From Methylophaga sulfidovorans (lineage in GTDB: Bacteria; Pseudomonadota; Gammaproteobacteria; Nitrosococcales; Methylophagaceae), in assembly GCF_900114205.1 (NCBI RefSeq), contig NZ_FOSH01000014.1, positions 1-64,000 on the forward strand: a stretch of 64,000 bases of DNA, written 5' to 3'. Below the pieces are notes generated by a model. The model was not told the DNA's origin, did not search any database, and saw only the letters and a list, made by a program, of their open reading frames with translations. Shown here in pieces: positions 1 to 7,706 of this stretch. The first letter of the stretch is position 1. The number at the start of each line of letters is the position of its first letter. Made by a program: the position numbers and the translations under genes.

Positions 1-161
1 TCTTTTGCTGGAGAAGCAATGCCTCTTCCCAATGCTGTGACGGTAGCTGAGGCACCGTTCAATAGACTGTCAATGGCATCGGTTAATGCACACCTTCGGC
101 GTGAATGCATATCAGGCGTGACAAGTGACATTGTTTTCTTCAATATAGGATGAACATTCAT
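1..161 (-). CDS. IS4-family transposase, N-terminal 53 residues (cut by window edge)
   Basis: The minus-strand reading frame starts at an ATG (161-159) and runs off the left edge. The visible residues contain the pattern LTDAIDSLLNGAS-TVTALGRGI followed by SPAK. This matches the N-terminal region of IS10/IS4-type transposases, where a leucine-rich helix is followed by T-L-T-ELGR and a basic stretch. The catalytic DDE region is not in the window, so activity cannot be judged. It lies just inside the IS end proposed at 280. Confidence 0.7.
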   Translation of the reverse strand, partial: MNVHPILKKTMSLVTPDMHSRRRCALTDAIDSLLNGASATVTALGRGIASPAK

Positions 162-280
162 GGTGTTTTCGGCTGGTTGTATTTGTTTGGCGATAGATCT
201 GATCACCAAATGCCATGAATGTTCCCTAACGTATCAACTAGACCATTGATTATTAGTAATTATTTGTGGGGATAGCTCAG
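1..280 (-). mobile_element. End of an IS4-family (IS10-like) insertion sequence
   Basis: The window opens inside an insertion sequence read on the minus strand. Its outer end is taken as position 280. Read inward from there the sequence begins CTGAGCTATCCCC followed by an AT-rich stretch, closely resembling the CTGA-N4-TCCCC start of IS10 ends as I remember them. The transposase start lies about 120 bp inside this end, a normal distance for the group. The other end and any target duplication lie outside the window, so the boundary rests on motif resemblance only. Confidence 0.65.
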
Positions 281-317
281 GGTCAGAGTGATTGACCCAT
301 TGATTGGGTGCTATCCC
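269..317. repeat. Nested inverted repeats beside the IS end
   Basis: GGGATAGC (269-276) is matched by GCTATCCC (310-317). Between them GGGTCA (280-285) pairs with TGACCC (293-298). The left arm is part of the IS end, so the outer pairing may be accidental or may reflect a target-site preference. No run of T follows, so this is not a simple terminator. From 318 to 480 I see only AT-rich sequence that presumably holds the promoter of the broken receptor gene. Confidence 0.4.
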
Positions 318-480
318 TGCCAAACAAGCTATTTTTTTATTCTGCCCTCCTAAATATTCTTTTATAGAAAGTCAGCTATTTAACCAATCTTAACGTGAAA
401 TAACTCATTTTTAACCTACTTTTACACACTAATATCAAAGCTTTTTAAAAATCATAAACTCAATGACGAGGCCATAAGAT

Positions 481-721
481 ATGTTTAAAAACGCTTACCA
501 AATAGCACGGACAGTATTAATAATACAGGCGATAACCTCCCAAGTTGTCATCGCACAGGATCAAACAAGTCCTATTGAGTTTGACAAAATAGACGTTGTA
601 AGCGACAGCCCGGATGGCTATATCGTCTCCAATACAAGCTCTGCTTTATGAATACTTCAGGGGCAGAGTTCGCCCTGATGATGGTACGACGGCTTACTTA
701 TCTGCTGCAATTAAATATTAG
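481..721 (+). pseudogene. TonB-dependent receptor relic with internal deletion
   Basis: A frame from ATG 481 to TGA 651 encodes 56 residues: a signal-peptide-like stretch ending in VIAQD, then EFDKIDVVSDSPDGYIV. This is the usual beginning of a TonB-dependent siderophore receptor, where the SPDGY-like segment precedes the plug domain. Starting at 650 in another frame are 23 residues ending GTTAYLSAAIKY and a stop, which resemble the last beta-strand of such receptors with a terminal aromatic residue. About 2 kb of coding sequence would be missing between them. GAGG lies upstream of the ATG. The N-terminal match is fairly clear; the C-terminal match is an inference from its aromatic end and position. 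Confidence 0.55.
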
Positions 722-729
722 GACGCCAT

Positions 730-1581
730 ATGAAAAGACGTAAATTTATGCAGCTTACAGGACTGTCGTCGCTTCTAGCGGTAATGGGGAAGTCACCTAT
801 CGCTTCAGCTTCGACTTCAGAAAAAGCGTCAACAAAGCACCTGAGTTCTCATGCAGAGGTGATGGCAAAGTATAGCGACCTGTCATCAGGGCCTAAACTC
901 ACCATTGTAATGTTGGTCTACCCAGGTATGTTTCTGCAAGACTTAGTCGGGCCTTTAACCGTTTTTGAGTCTTTATTAAACAGAGATATTCACTTAGTTT
1001 GGAAAGATACTAACCCTCTTGATAACATAAATAATTCACCGATTCCAATCACACCAACAACTTCTTTTAATGATTGCCCAAAAGAATGTGATGTCCTATT
1101 TGTGCCTGGCGGTGTACCAGGGACTTTTGATGTTATGGAAGATCAAGAAGTGCTAACTTTCTTAAAACGACAAGCATCATCGGCAAAATATGTAACGAGC
1201 GTCTGTACTGGCTCGCTCATTCTAGGTGCTGCTGGCTTACTAACCGGTTATAAAGCAACGTCAAATTGGTTAACCTTAGAGGCTTTAAGTAAGTTTGAGT
1301 CAATCCCCGTTAAAAAGCGTGTTGTGGTGGATCGCAACAGAATTACAGGCGCTGGCGTCACAGCAGGAATAGATTTTGCCTTAGTGATTGCAGAAAAATT
1401 GAGGAACAAGTTCTGTGCCGAATCAATCCAGCTTTATTTAGAATATGATCCTCAACCACCATTTAATGCTGGCTCCCCTGATACTGCACCCAAAGAAGTG
1501 GTAACGTTTCTTGAAACGATGTTCGTCTCTGTCAAAGATATTGTCAATACTATTGCCAAGAGGACATATAAAAGACTATGA
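730..1581 (+). CDS. Exported DJ-1/PfpI family protein (isonitrile hydratase-like)
   Basis: This 283-residue protein has a basic N-terminus (KRRKFMQLTG) and a hydrophobic stretch to about residue 27, consistent with a Tat-type or general export signal. The DJ-1/PfpI fold follows from about residue 56. VPGGVPG occurs near 125-131, and the nucleophile elbow TSVCTGSLILGAAGLL places the reactive cysteine at residue 159. That elbow and the following TGYKATSNW are typical of the isonitrile hydratase/AraC-N-like branch. The substrate cannot be read from the sequence. It starts 8 bp after the receptor relic and ends before a strong terminator, so it may once have belonged to a siderophore or metal-related operon. 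Confidence 0.8.
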   Translation: MKRRKFMQLTGLSSLLAVMGKSPIASASTSEKASTKHLSSHAEVMAKYSDLSSGPKLTIVMLVYPGMFLQDLVGPLTVFESLLNRDIHLVWKDTNPLDNINNSPIPITPTTSFNDCPKECDVLFVPGGVPGTFDVMEDQEVLTFLKRQASSAKYVTSVCTGSLILGAAGLLTGYKATSNWLTLEALSKFESIPVKKRVVVDRNRITGAGVTAGIDFALVIAEKLRNKFCAESIQLYLEYDPQPPFNAGSPDTAPKEVVTFLETMFVSVKDIVNTIAKRTYKRL

Positions 1582-1625
1582 CGATACCTCAGAGTCAGAG
1601 TAAAAATAGCTAATTATAGATAATC

Positions 1626-1659
1626 GCAGTATTTATCTTCGTCGATAAATACTGCTTTT
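1626..1659 (+). terminator. Rho-independent terminator after the DJ-1 gene
   Basis: A perfect 12-bp stem (GCAGTATTTATC / GATAAATACTGC) closes a 6-base loop and is followed by TTTT. It lies 45 bp downstream of the stop codon at 1581. A weaker hairpin, CCCACT-N6-AGTGGG (1695-1712), lies between this terminator and the convergent chemotaxis gene but has no T run. Confidence 0.85.
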
Positions 1660-1767
1660 AACTAGTTTGTAGACTCAACCTCATTTATACCGCCCCCACT
1701 CAATCAAGTGGGTCTTACTCTGCCCAAAATAGCTCAAAATATCGATAAAACTAACAAGCTAATAGGC

Positions 1768-3396
1768 TCAGAACTTAAACCGGTTAGCCAGCTTACTCAG
1801 ATGTTCACTTTCATTACCCAAAACCAAACATGACTGTTCTGTTGATTGAGCACTTTCTGCAATCCGATCAGACGCCATATATATTGTGGCAATACTTTCA
1901 CTCAAACTCCTGACGACGGTACTCTGTTGTTCCGTTGCTGTGGCAATCTGACTACTCATACCTGCAATTTTGTCTGAGACTTTTAAAATATTACTAAATG
2001 AAACACCGACCTCTCGTACCTGGTTTAGGCCTGATTGCATCTGTTCTTGGCTCGTATTCATCATATCTGCTGCTTGCGTTGCATTGTGTTGAAGTGAACT
2101 AATAACTTCAGCAATCTCTTCGAGTGATGACTGTGTTTTATGCGCCAAATTACGCACTTCATCAGCAACAACGGCAAAGCCTCTACCCGCCTCACCTGCT
2201 CTGGCAGCTTCAATAGCCGCATTTAATGCCAGTAAATTTGTCTGCTCAGTCACGCTTGAAATGACTTCAGAAATAAGTGTGATGTTATGGCTATCATGTT
2301 GTAATTTCAAAACCACGTCGGCGGTCTGACTAAGGGCTTGTGCCAAGCTCTCAGTATGCTCAATAGATTGCTGTATCTTACTACCACTATCTTGAGCCTC
2401 ATTCCGAGCTTGTTCACTATATTGTGAAGCTTCAACCGTTCTTTCAGCCACTTCATCAAATCCGACATTCATTTGCTCAGTTGCTGCAGCAATCTGAGAG
2501 ATTTCACTGCGTTGAGTATCGAGGTTTTGTGACGTATCTTGCATACGAGTTTGTAATTCATTACTTGTTACTTCCAATGAATTTACACTGTCATTTATCT
2601 CCTGAGCTAATGTCGTTAATCCTTGCTGCATCTGGTCGAAGTAGAAAGCAGCAGCGCCTAACTCATCTTGAGCAAACTCATCTAAGACTAAACGTTCGCT
2701 CAAATTCCCCTGCTCTACAGATTGCATTTGTCGGATCAATTTATCTAAAGGCACTGTCACTTTTCGTGTGATGAACAACACCATTATCAACATGAAGGTG
2801 ACTGATATAACTCCCACTATTGCTGTCTGCTTAACTAACAGCTGGATATGCTCAGCCTCTTTCTCTTTAATCGCAATCGCTTCGTCTTGTAATTCCTGTT
2901 GCAAGTCACTCAACAAATCTACAATGGCATTAAACGGTGCCAACATAGGCCCCAGCATCTCTTGTCTGGCATCTTCTATACGGCCTTGATCAATCAACGC
3001 TAAATAATGCTGCTGCATAGCGATATATTGCGTTATTTGCTGCTGAAAGCTTTCTATTTTCTGCCGTATTTGTGGTGTATCAGCTAAGCTCAACATATGC
3101 GTCATCGCATCAGCCATTTTGTCATTATTAAAATCAATGGTGACCAGGATTTTCTGATGCTCATTCGCATCAGCAGTTAAGCCGTAATCCAGAGCAAAGC
3201 GTCTGTATGTCACAGTGTAATAACGAAGATCCGAGATAGTAGTCAACAGACTCACATTACGATCAACTACAGAAACAAATTTATTTTGTAACTCATAGAT
3301 AGCGATTAGAGGGTAAATAGCCAAGGCAAGAATGATAACTATCGATGTACCAAAGGTGATACGCAAAGCTTTAGGTATGGAGATTTTTTTAAACAT
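1768..3396 (-). CDS. Methyl-accepting chemotaxis protein
   Basis: A transmembrane chemoreceptor signalling to CheA/CheW. The preferred start is the ATG at 3396, preceded by AGGGA at good spacing, giving 542 residues; an upstream ATG at 3426 would add 10. Order of parts: TM1 near residues 10-30, a helical periplasmic sensor of about 150 residues, TM2 ([17 protein letters not shown]), a HAMP linker, then a long coiled-coil signalling domain. The hairpin tip is the conserved [19 protein letters not shown] followed by [15 protein letters not shown]. The sensor looks like a four-helix-bundle type, so a ligand cannot be predicted. No CheR-binding pentapeptide is present at the C-terminus (ends ANRFKF). 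It stands alone on its strand. Confidence 0.93.
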   Translation of the reverse strand: MFKKISIPKALRITFGTSIVIILALAIYPLIAIYELQNKFVSVVDRNVSLLTTISDLRYYTVTYRRFALDYGLTADANEHQKILVTIDFNNDKMADAMTHMLSLADTPQIRQKIESFQQQITQYIAMQQHYLALIDQGRIEDARQEMLGPMLAPFNAIVDLLSDLQQELQDEAIAIKEKEAEHIQLLVKQTAIVGVISVTFMLIMVLFITRKVTVPLDKLIRQMQSVEQGNLSERLVLDEFAQDELGAAAFYFDQMQQGLTTLAQEINDSVNSLEVTSNELQTRMQDTSQNLDTQRSEISQIAAATEQMNVGFDEVAERTVEASQYSEQARNEAQDSGSKIQQSIEHTESLAQALSQTADVVLKLQHDSHNITLISEVISSVTEQTNLLALNAAIEAARAGEAGRGFAVVADEVRNLAHKTQSSLEEIAEVISSLQHNATQAADMMNTSQEQMQSGLNQVREVGVSFSNILKVSDKIAGMSSQIATATEQQSTVVRSLSESIATIYMASDRIAESAQSTEQSCLVLGNESEHLSKLANRFKF

Positions 3397-3967
3397 GGCT
3401 ATTTCCCTATAAACAAGGCTAAACAAATAAGGGAAAACTTAACGTTCATAGAGGCCTTAGCCACCTCCCTTAAACAAGGCCATAATTTAATCAATCTTAA
3501 TGATTTAGTATAACGATTATTTCTTGTTATTTTAATCGACAAAACAGATTAATAAACAGCTGCCGCCAAAACCATACAGCTAGTAAAGTGCTGTTATTTA
3601 GTTACTGCATCAAAGAAGAGCCCTAGGGAAGTTTTGTATTGTTTTTAAATACTGTTTGATTCAGTATTCAGGCTTCATTTGTAGAACCAAAAATTGGATA
3701 TTTCAGATGGAGGTATTGTTAGGATAAATTTCAAAAGAATAAGGAAGAAATAACAGGCATAAAAAAAGCGCTTAAGAGCGCCTGATGCTGATTATTTTGA
3801 GAGGTTAAAACCAGAGTTTTCACCTGCGCCTTGAGTGTTACCATCAAAGTTACCACTAAAATTGATGGGAAGTACATAGAGACATCTGAGAGCCCAGGAA
3901 AGCCTAAACGAGTAAAAACATTTATAAAGCTTGTTTTATGGAAGGTTTTGGATGTTTATGGGGAAGG
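3397..3967. other. Intergenic region left of the island
   Basis: About 570 bp of AT-rich sequence between the chemotaxis gene and the island boundary. It should contain the chemotaxis gene's promoter on the minus strand. A GC-rich inverted repeat with an A-run (about 3765-3782) reads on the minus strand as a short-stem terminator and follows the possible gene tail at 3792-3866. Nothing else is recognised. Confidence 0.5.
3792..3866 (-). pseudogene. Possible 3' tail of a chromosomal gene at the island edge
   Basis: On the minus strand a frame reads INFSGNFDGNTQGAGENSGF then NLSK and stop (TAA at 3794-3792). A terminator-like GCGC hairpin with a T-run follows directly downstream. Gly/Asn-rich composition next to a terminator is what the end of a real gene looks like. 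No start codon or upstream body can be recognised before the attachment repeat at 4018, so if real it is only a remnant. It could also be chance. Confidence 0.25.
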
Positions 3968-4018
3968 AAATGGAGGCTGGGGTCGGAATCGAACCGGCGT
4001 TAACGGAGTTGCAGTCCG
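3968..4018. repeat. Left attachment site (partial tRNA-Cys copy)
   Basis: This 51-bp sequence is identical to 36119-36169 and corresponds to the 3' 48 nucleotides of tRNA-Cys, including the TGG complement of CCA, plus three flanking A. Identity stops at 4019 (T against C), inside the anticodon arm. It lacks the 5' half of a tRNA and is not a functional tRNA gene. Confidence 0.93.
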
Positions 4019-4186
4019 TTAATTATATATGTATTTCAGAGTGTTACACAAGAAACACATTCTCTGACACCCAATCTAATAAATTTCTTTATTTTTTTCT
4101 TCAAAATTACCACCTAATTCTTAGCTTTGCGCAAACATCAATTAATCAGAAGTATTATCCATTATACACACGAGCCAGGAAATTTC

Positions 4187-4735
4187 TTAGATGAGATCGC
4201 CTATTGGATTTTTCGAAGTCACGGTTAGTGCTCTAATCCAGTGAATACGATTCTCTGTATACGTTTCCATGTAAATATACAGCTGCTCTTTAATATTCAT
4301 CATAGCCATTATATCTCTTACAAACTCCTTCCCCATCCATAAGTCAGCTTCCCAGGCTGGCTTCCCTCTTACCTTACGATAAGTGCCAACTCCCTTTGGC
4401 GGTGGACTAAGTATTGGGACATTATCTTCCTTATACTTTCTATACATACGACTTCCAAACTCGTCTCTTTTATGAAAGTCATCCAGAGTAGCTGTTAGGT
4501 TACTTACCCCTAGCTCTCGACCAATAATCTGAGCTATAAAATTATGACCAGATAGTTTCTCTGAATAGAGACACTCACCGTAAAGAATGACCGATGGATA
4601 GTAATCGTGAACATGGTCAGAAGGTTGATAAGATATTGGTCTATTTGTATAAAGATTGTAATGCAGAGATGCATCGCACTTGAGGTCAGCACTCTTAACC
4701 ATAACTACCACTTCATCATAATTTCGTCCGGTCAT
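4187..4735 (-). CDS. Hypothetical protein, first gene inside the left island end
   Basis: The 182-residue protein begins at an ATG with GGAG 5 bp upstream. I do not recognise its family. It is soluble by appearance, with no signal peptide or membrane segment. Visible features are an N-terminal VVVMVKSADLKCDASLHYNLY stretch followed by a Pro/Tyr/His-rich region, and a middle part with KYKEDNVPILSPPPKGVGTYR. The C-terminal half is rich in charged and aromatic residues (IHWIRALTVT). It is transcribed towards the attachment site and away from the dnd operon, with 332 bp to dndB. A cargo gene of unknown role. Confidence 0.6.
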   Translation of the reverse strand: MTGRNYDEVVVMVKSADLKCDASLHYNLYTNRPISYQPSDHVHDYYPSVILYGECLYSEKLSGHNFIAQIIGRELGVSNLTATLDDFHKRDEFGSRMYRKYKEDNVPILSPPPKGVGTYRKVRGKPAWEADLWMGKEFVRDIMAMMNIKEQLYIYMETYTENRIHWIRALTVTSKNPIGDLI

Positions 4736-5024
4736 AATAGCTCCGCAACACGATTTAGTTTGCTTGATGCTGGTAGTATTTTCTGAGAGATTTTTTGCAT
4801 TTTGATAAATCCAGTACCTTTCAGGCCATAGATCACATCTATAATATGTTAGATCGATATTACCTAAGCTTAAATATCACCATAAACGTGATGTTCAGTT
4901 AATATCCTTCTAGAAATCTTCTAAAAAGTAATGAAAGAGACTATGCCAACCTTGGCTTTTAATATGAAATTATGAAAGCTTTTTTAAGAGTTCCCTCAGA
5001 TTTTTAGTGACACACTTAAGCTAT

Positions 5025-5060
5025 ATACGTAAAATAATTACGTCATAAACGTAAAATTTA
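5025..5060. promoter_or_regulatory. Candidate operator upstream of dndB
   Basis: Directly upstream of dndB lies the inverted repeat ACGTAA-N5-TTACGT (5027-5043). A second copy of its left arm (ACGTAAAAT) follows at 5049-5057, and CATAAACGT occurs here and again near 4880. Only about 10 bp separate the last repeat from the start codon, so a bound protein would block transcription or translation initiation. From memory, DndB homologues are autorepressors that bind TACG...CGTA palindromes in Salmonella; TACG and CGTA half-sites are present here but at different spacing. The rest of the 332-bp gap (4736-5067) is AT-rich and holds nothing else I can name. Confidence 0.45.
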
Positions 5061-5067
5061 ACATACA

Positions 5068-6138
5068 ATGAATACTGGATACTGTTATAACTTCCCTGCC
5101 GTAAGAGGCACTCAAGCCGGTCGCCCTTTCTACGTTGCAACGTGCCCATTAAGAATCATTCCAAGAATATTCATGTTTGATGAGGACGAGCTTCCTGCAG
5201 ACTTGCGTGCTCAAAGAACTTTAAACAAGTCTAGAATCCCAGAAATGGTAAATTATTTAGTAAACAATCCTAATGATTATATTTTTTCTGCTTTGACGGC
5301 TTCAGTAGGAAGTGAAGTTAGGTTCAAAGAAAATATAGACAGTACTAATGTGGGAACTTTAAGTATACCTCTTGAAGCAAAAATACTCATTAATGATGGA
5401 CAGCATCGAAGAAAAGCTATTGAAGAAGCTATATCGGAGTGTCCGGAGTTAGGTCATGACAATATAGCTGTGCTTTTTTTCATCGATGAGGGCCTTCTTA
5501 GAAGTCAACAAATGTTTGCTGATCTCAATAAATATGCCATCAGACCAAGTCCTTCCTTATCCACGCTATACGATAAAAGAGAAGAATCCTCCGAATTAGC
5601 TCGCTACCTTGCGATGAATGTAGCTCCATTTAAAAGTTTTACAGAGTTAGAGAGGTCGAATATATCCGTCAATAGTGGAAAACTTTTTACCTTGAGTGGT
5701 ATCAAGCAAGCCTCACGAGCATTATTAGGTAAAAAACCTAAAGATAATTACACATCAGAGGATCAAGAGAAAGCGGCTTCTTACTGGACGAAAGTATTTG
5801 AAAATATTGATGAATGGAGAATGATTTATCATAAGGAGCTTTCCGCTGTTGAAGCAAGGAAGGATTTAATTGTCGTCCATGGTCTAGGTTTACATGCATT
5901 AGGCACTTTGGGGAATACCTTACTGAAGAAATATCCTGAAAATTGGGAGTCAATTCTAAAAGAGTTAAAAAAAATCGACTGGCGAAAAGCCAATCCAGAA
6001 TTTCAAAAAAGGAGCATGCTCCATGGAAAACTTAGCAAAGCACAAACCAATATTACTCTTACTGCAAACTACTTAAAACTTCAGTTAGGGATAGAGTTAA
6101 CGGATGATGAGTTGTTAATTGAAGAAAAGGTCAATTGA
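5068..6138 (+). CDS. dndB: DNA phosphorothioation protein DndB (DGQHR domain)
   Basis: DndB is the non-essential regulator of the phosphorothioation gene set; losing it in other species raises expression and modification. The 356-residue protein carries the family-defining DGQHR motif at residues 110-114, after an N-terminal domain with the RIIPRIFMFDEDELPADLRA segment typical of DndB. DLNKYAIRPSPSLSTLYD, further on, is also characteristic. No clear Shine-Dalgarno precedes the ATG, which sits next to the palindromic candidate operator. It is the first gene of a five-gene rightward operon, and its stop lies just before the start of dndC. A second, damaged DGQHR gene lies at 11429-12698. Confidence 0.93.
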   Translation: MNTGYCYNFPAVRGTQAGRPFYVATCPLRIIPRIFMFDEDELPADLRAQRTLNKSRIPEMVNYLVNNPNDYIFSALTASVGSEVRFKENIDSTNVGTLSIPLEAKILINDGQHRRKAIEEAISECPELGHDNIAVLFFIDEGLLRSQQMFADLNKYAIRPSPSLSTLYDKREESSELARYLAMNVAPFKSFTELERSNISVNSGKLFTLSGIKQASRALLGKKPKDNYTSEDQEKAASYWTKVFENIDEWRMIYHKELSAVEARKDLIVVHGLGLHALGTLGNTLLKKYPENWESILKELKKIDWRKANPEFQKRSMLHGKLSKAQTNITLTANYLKLQLGIELTDDELLIEEKVN

Positions 6139-6143
6139 TACTG

Positions 6144-7700
6144 ATGACTGATACGAATCTATCTAAAAAATATCAAGATTTTCTAAGTACAGAACAATTT
6201 GCAGATACTGAAGCAAAGCACTTTATTTTAGACGTACAAGAAGTATATTTGAGTGATAACCGTCCCTGGGTAATTGGCTATAGTGGGGGTAAGGACTCAA
6301 CTGCTGTTCTGATTCTGATATACCTTGCTTTATTGGATCTACCCAAGGCTAAGAGACATAAACAAGTATTTGTCGTTGCTTCAGATACGCTTGTTGAAAC
6401 ACCTGTTGTTGTAGACCACATCACTAAGTCACTTGATGCAATTCAGCTCGGTGCAATTCGTGATGAACTTCCTATAACTACGCATAAGGTCATACCTGAT
6501 ACCAAACAAACATTCTGGGTTAATTTGCTAGGTAAAGGTTATCCAGCTCCGACACGTCAATTCCGCTGGTGTACTGAACGTTTAAAAATAGATCCGGTGT
6601 CTGACTTCATAAAGGATAAAGTATCTAAATATGATGAGGTGATTGTTATATTGGGCTCACGGAGTCAAGAAAGTCAGTCTCGAGCTCAGGTAATTGCTCG
6701 GCATAAAATTACTGGTACCCGTTTAGCTAGACATACAACCCTCACTAATGCATTTATCTATACCCCAATTGATACTTGGTCTGTGGAAGATGTATGGAAG
6801 ATCATCAAAGATCTTGATGAATATGACGCACCTTGGGGCGCCAGTAATTATGGATTATGGCTTCTTTACCTAGGCTCTAGTCAAGGTGAATGCCCCATGG
6901 TAATCGATGAATCGACTCCATCCTGTGGTAACTCAAGATTTGGCTGCTGGACATGCACCGTAGTCACAAAAGATCGTGCAATGGAAAGCCTTATCGAGTC
7001 TGGGGATGACTGGATGGAACCACTACTCAAATTCAGAAATATGCTCGCTGAAACTGGAGTTGTAGAGAACAAAAATACCTTCCGAAACCACAAAAGAAGA
7101 ACTGGAAGAGTTTCTTACAAATGGGCTACCAAAGGACAGGATATTACTGATGAGCGTGGACACATCCCTGGGCCATATTGGCTTTCCTACAGAAAAAAAT
7201 GGCTCAAAGAGCTTCTGGAAATAGAAAAGACTCTGAATGAAAAAGGTCATTCAATAGAGTTAATTACTAAACCCGAATTGCATGCTATTCGCAAAGAATG
7301 GCTAACTGACCCCAATGAGCCAGACTGGGAAGACTCTTTACCCCAGTTATACCGTTCTGTTTATAACGCTGACCTAGACTGGGTCTATGATGACAATGTG
7401 AACTTTGATAAGCACGACGCTGAAATTCTCAAAGAATTAGGGGAAGAGCACGGTGTCGATGCTGAGATGATCATGAAACTCATTGAAGTCGAAAATTCAA
7501 TGGCTGGATTAAGCCAAAGAAGAGGCATCTTTAACAAGCTTGAAAGTGTTCTAAAACAAGACTGGGGTAGCTACGAGGAAATCCTAGATAAACACTCAAA
7601 ATACCAAAGTAAAAAAGACTTTGATATTCATGCAGATCGAATTAAAAAGCTTGATGATGCGGTCAGCCAACTCGAGAAACTCGATCGAGAATTCAACTAA
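6144..7700 (+). CDS. dndC: DNA phosphorothioation protein DndC (sulfurtransferase)
   Basis: DndC belongs to the PAPS-reductase/ATP-pyrophosphatase family, carries an iron-sulfur cluster and helps move sulfur to the DNA backbone. The PP-loop SGGKDS is at residues 47-52 and RWCTERLKI near 142-150. The cluster cysteines appear as C143, then C250, C261, C268 and C271 within GEC and SCGNSRFGCWTC. The chosen ATG (6144) gives 518 residues and begins MTDTNL as in relatives; a TTG at 6135, closer to an AAGG, is possible and would overlap dndB. The C-terminal third is charged and helical. It is followed after 6 bp by dndD. Confidence 0.96.
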   Translation: MTDTNLSKKYQDFLSTEQFADTEAKHFILDVQEVYLSDNRPWVIGYSGGKDSTAVLILIYLALLDLPKAKRHKQVFVVASDTLVETPVVVDHITKSLDAIQLGAIRDELPITTHKVIPDTKQTFWVNLLGKGYPAPTRQFRWCTERLKIDPVSDFIKDKVSKYDEVIVILGSRSQESQSRAQVIARHKITGTRLARHTTLTNAFIYTPIDTWSVEDVWKIIKDLDEYDAPWGASNYGLWLLYLGSSQGECPMVIDESTPSCGNSRFGCWTCTVVTKDRAMESLIESGDDWMEPLLKFRNMLAETGVVENKNTFRNHKRRTGRVSYKWATKGQDITDERGHIPGPYWLSYRKKWLKELLEIEKTLNEKGHSIELITKPELHAIRKEWLTDPNEPDWEDSLPQLYRSVYNADLDWVYDDNVNFDKHDAEILKELGEEHGVDAEMIMKLIEVENSMAGLSQRRGIFNKLESVLKQDWGSYEEILDKHSKYQSKKDFDIHADRIKKLDDAVSQLEKLDREFN

Positions 7701-7706
7701 AACAAC

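Noticed and set aside
269-317. Structured RNA leader of the receptor relic
   Set aside because: The left arm of the outer stem is part of the IS end, so the structure arose by insertion or chance and does not match a known riboswitch.
3971-4018. A second tRNA-Cys gene at the left boundary
   Set aside because: Only the 3' 48 nucleotides are present; the acceptor 5' strand, D arm and half of the anticodon arm are missing. It is an attachment-site copy.
3831-4194. Small rightward reading frames across the left attachment repeat
   Set aside because: They translate tRNA sequence and AT-rich flank, with no ribosome-binding site or protein-like composition.
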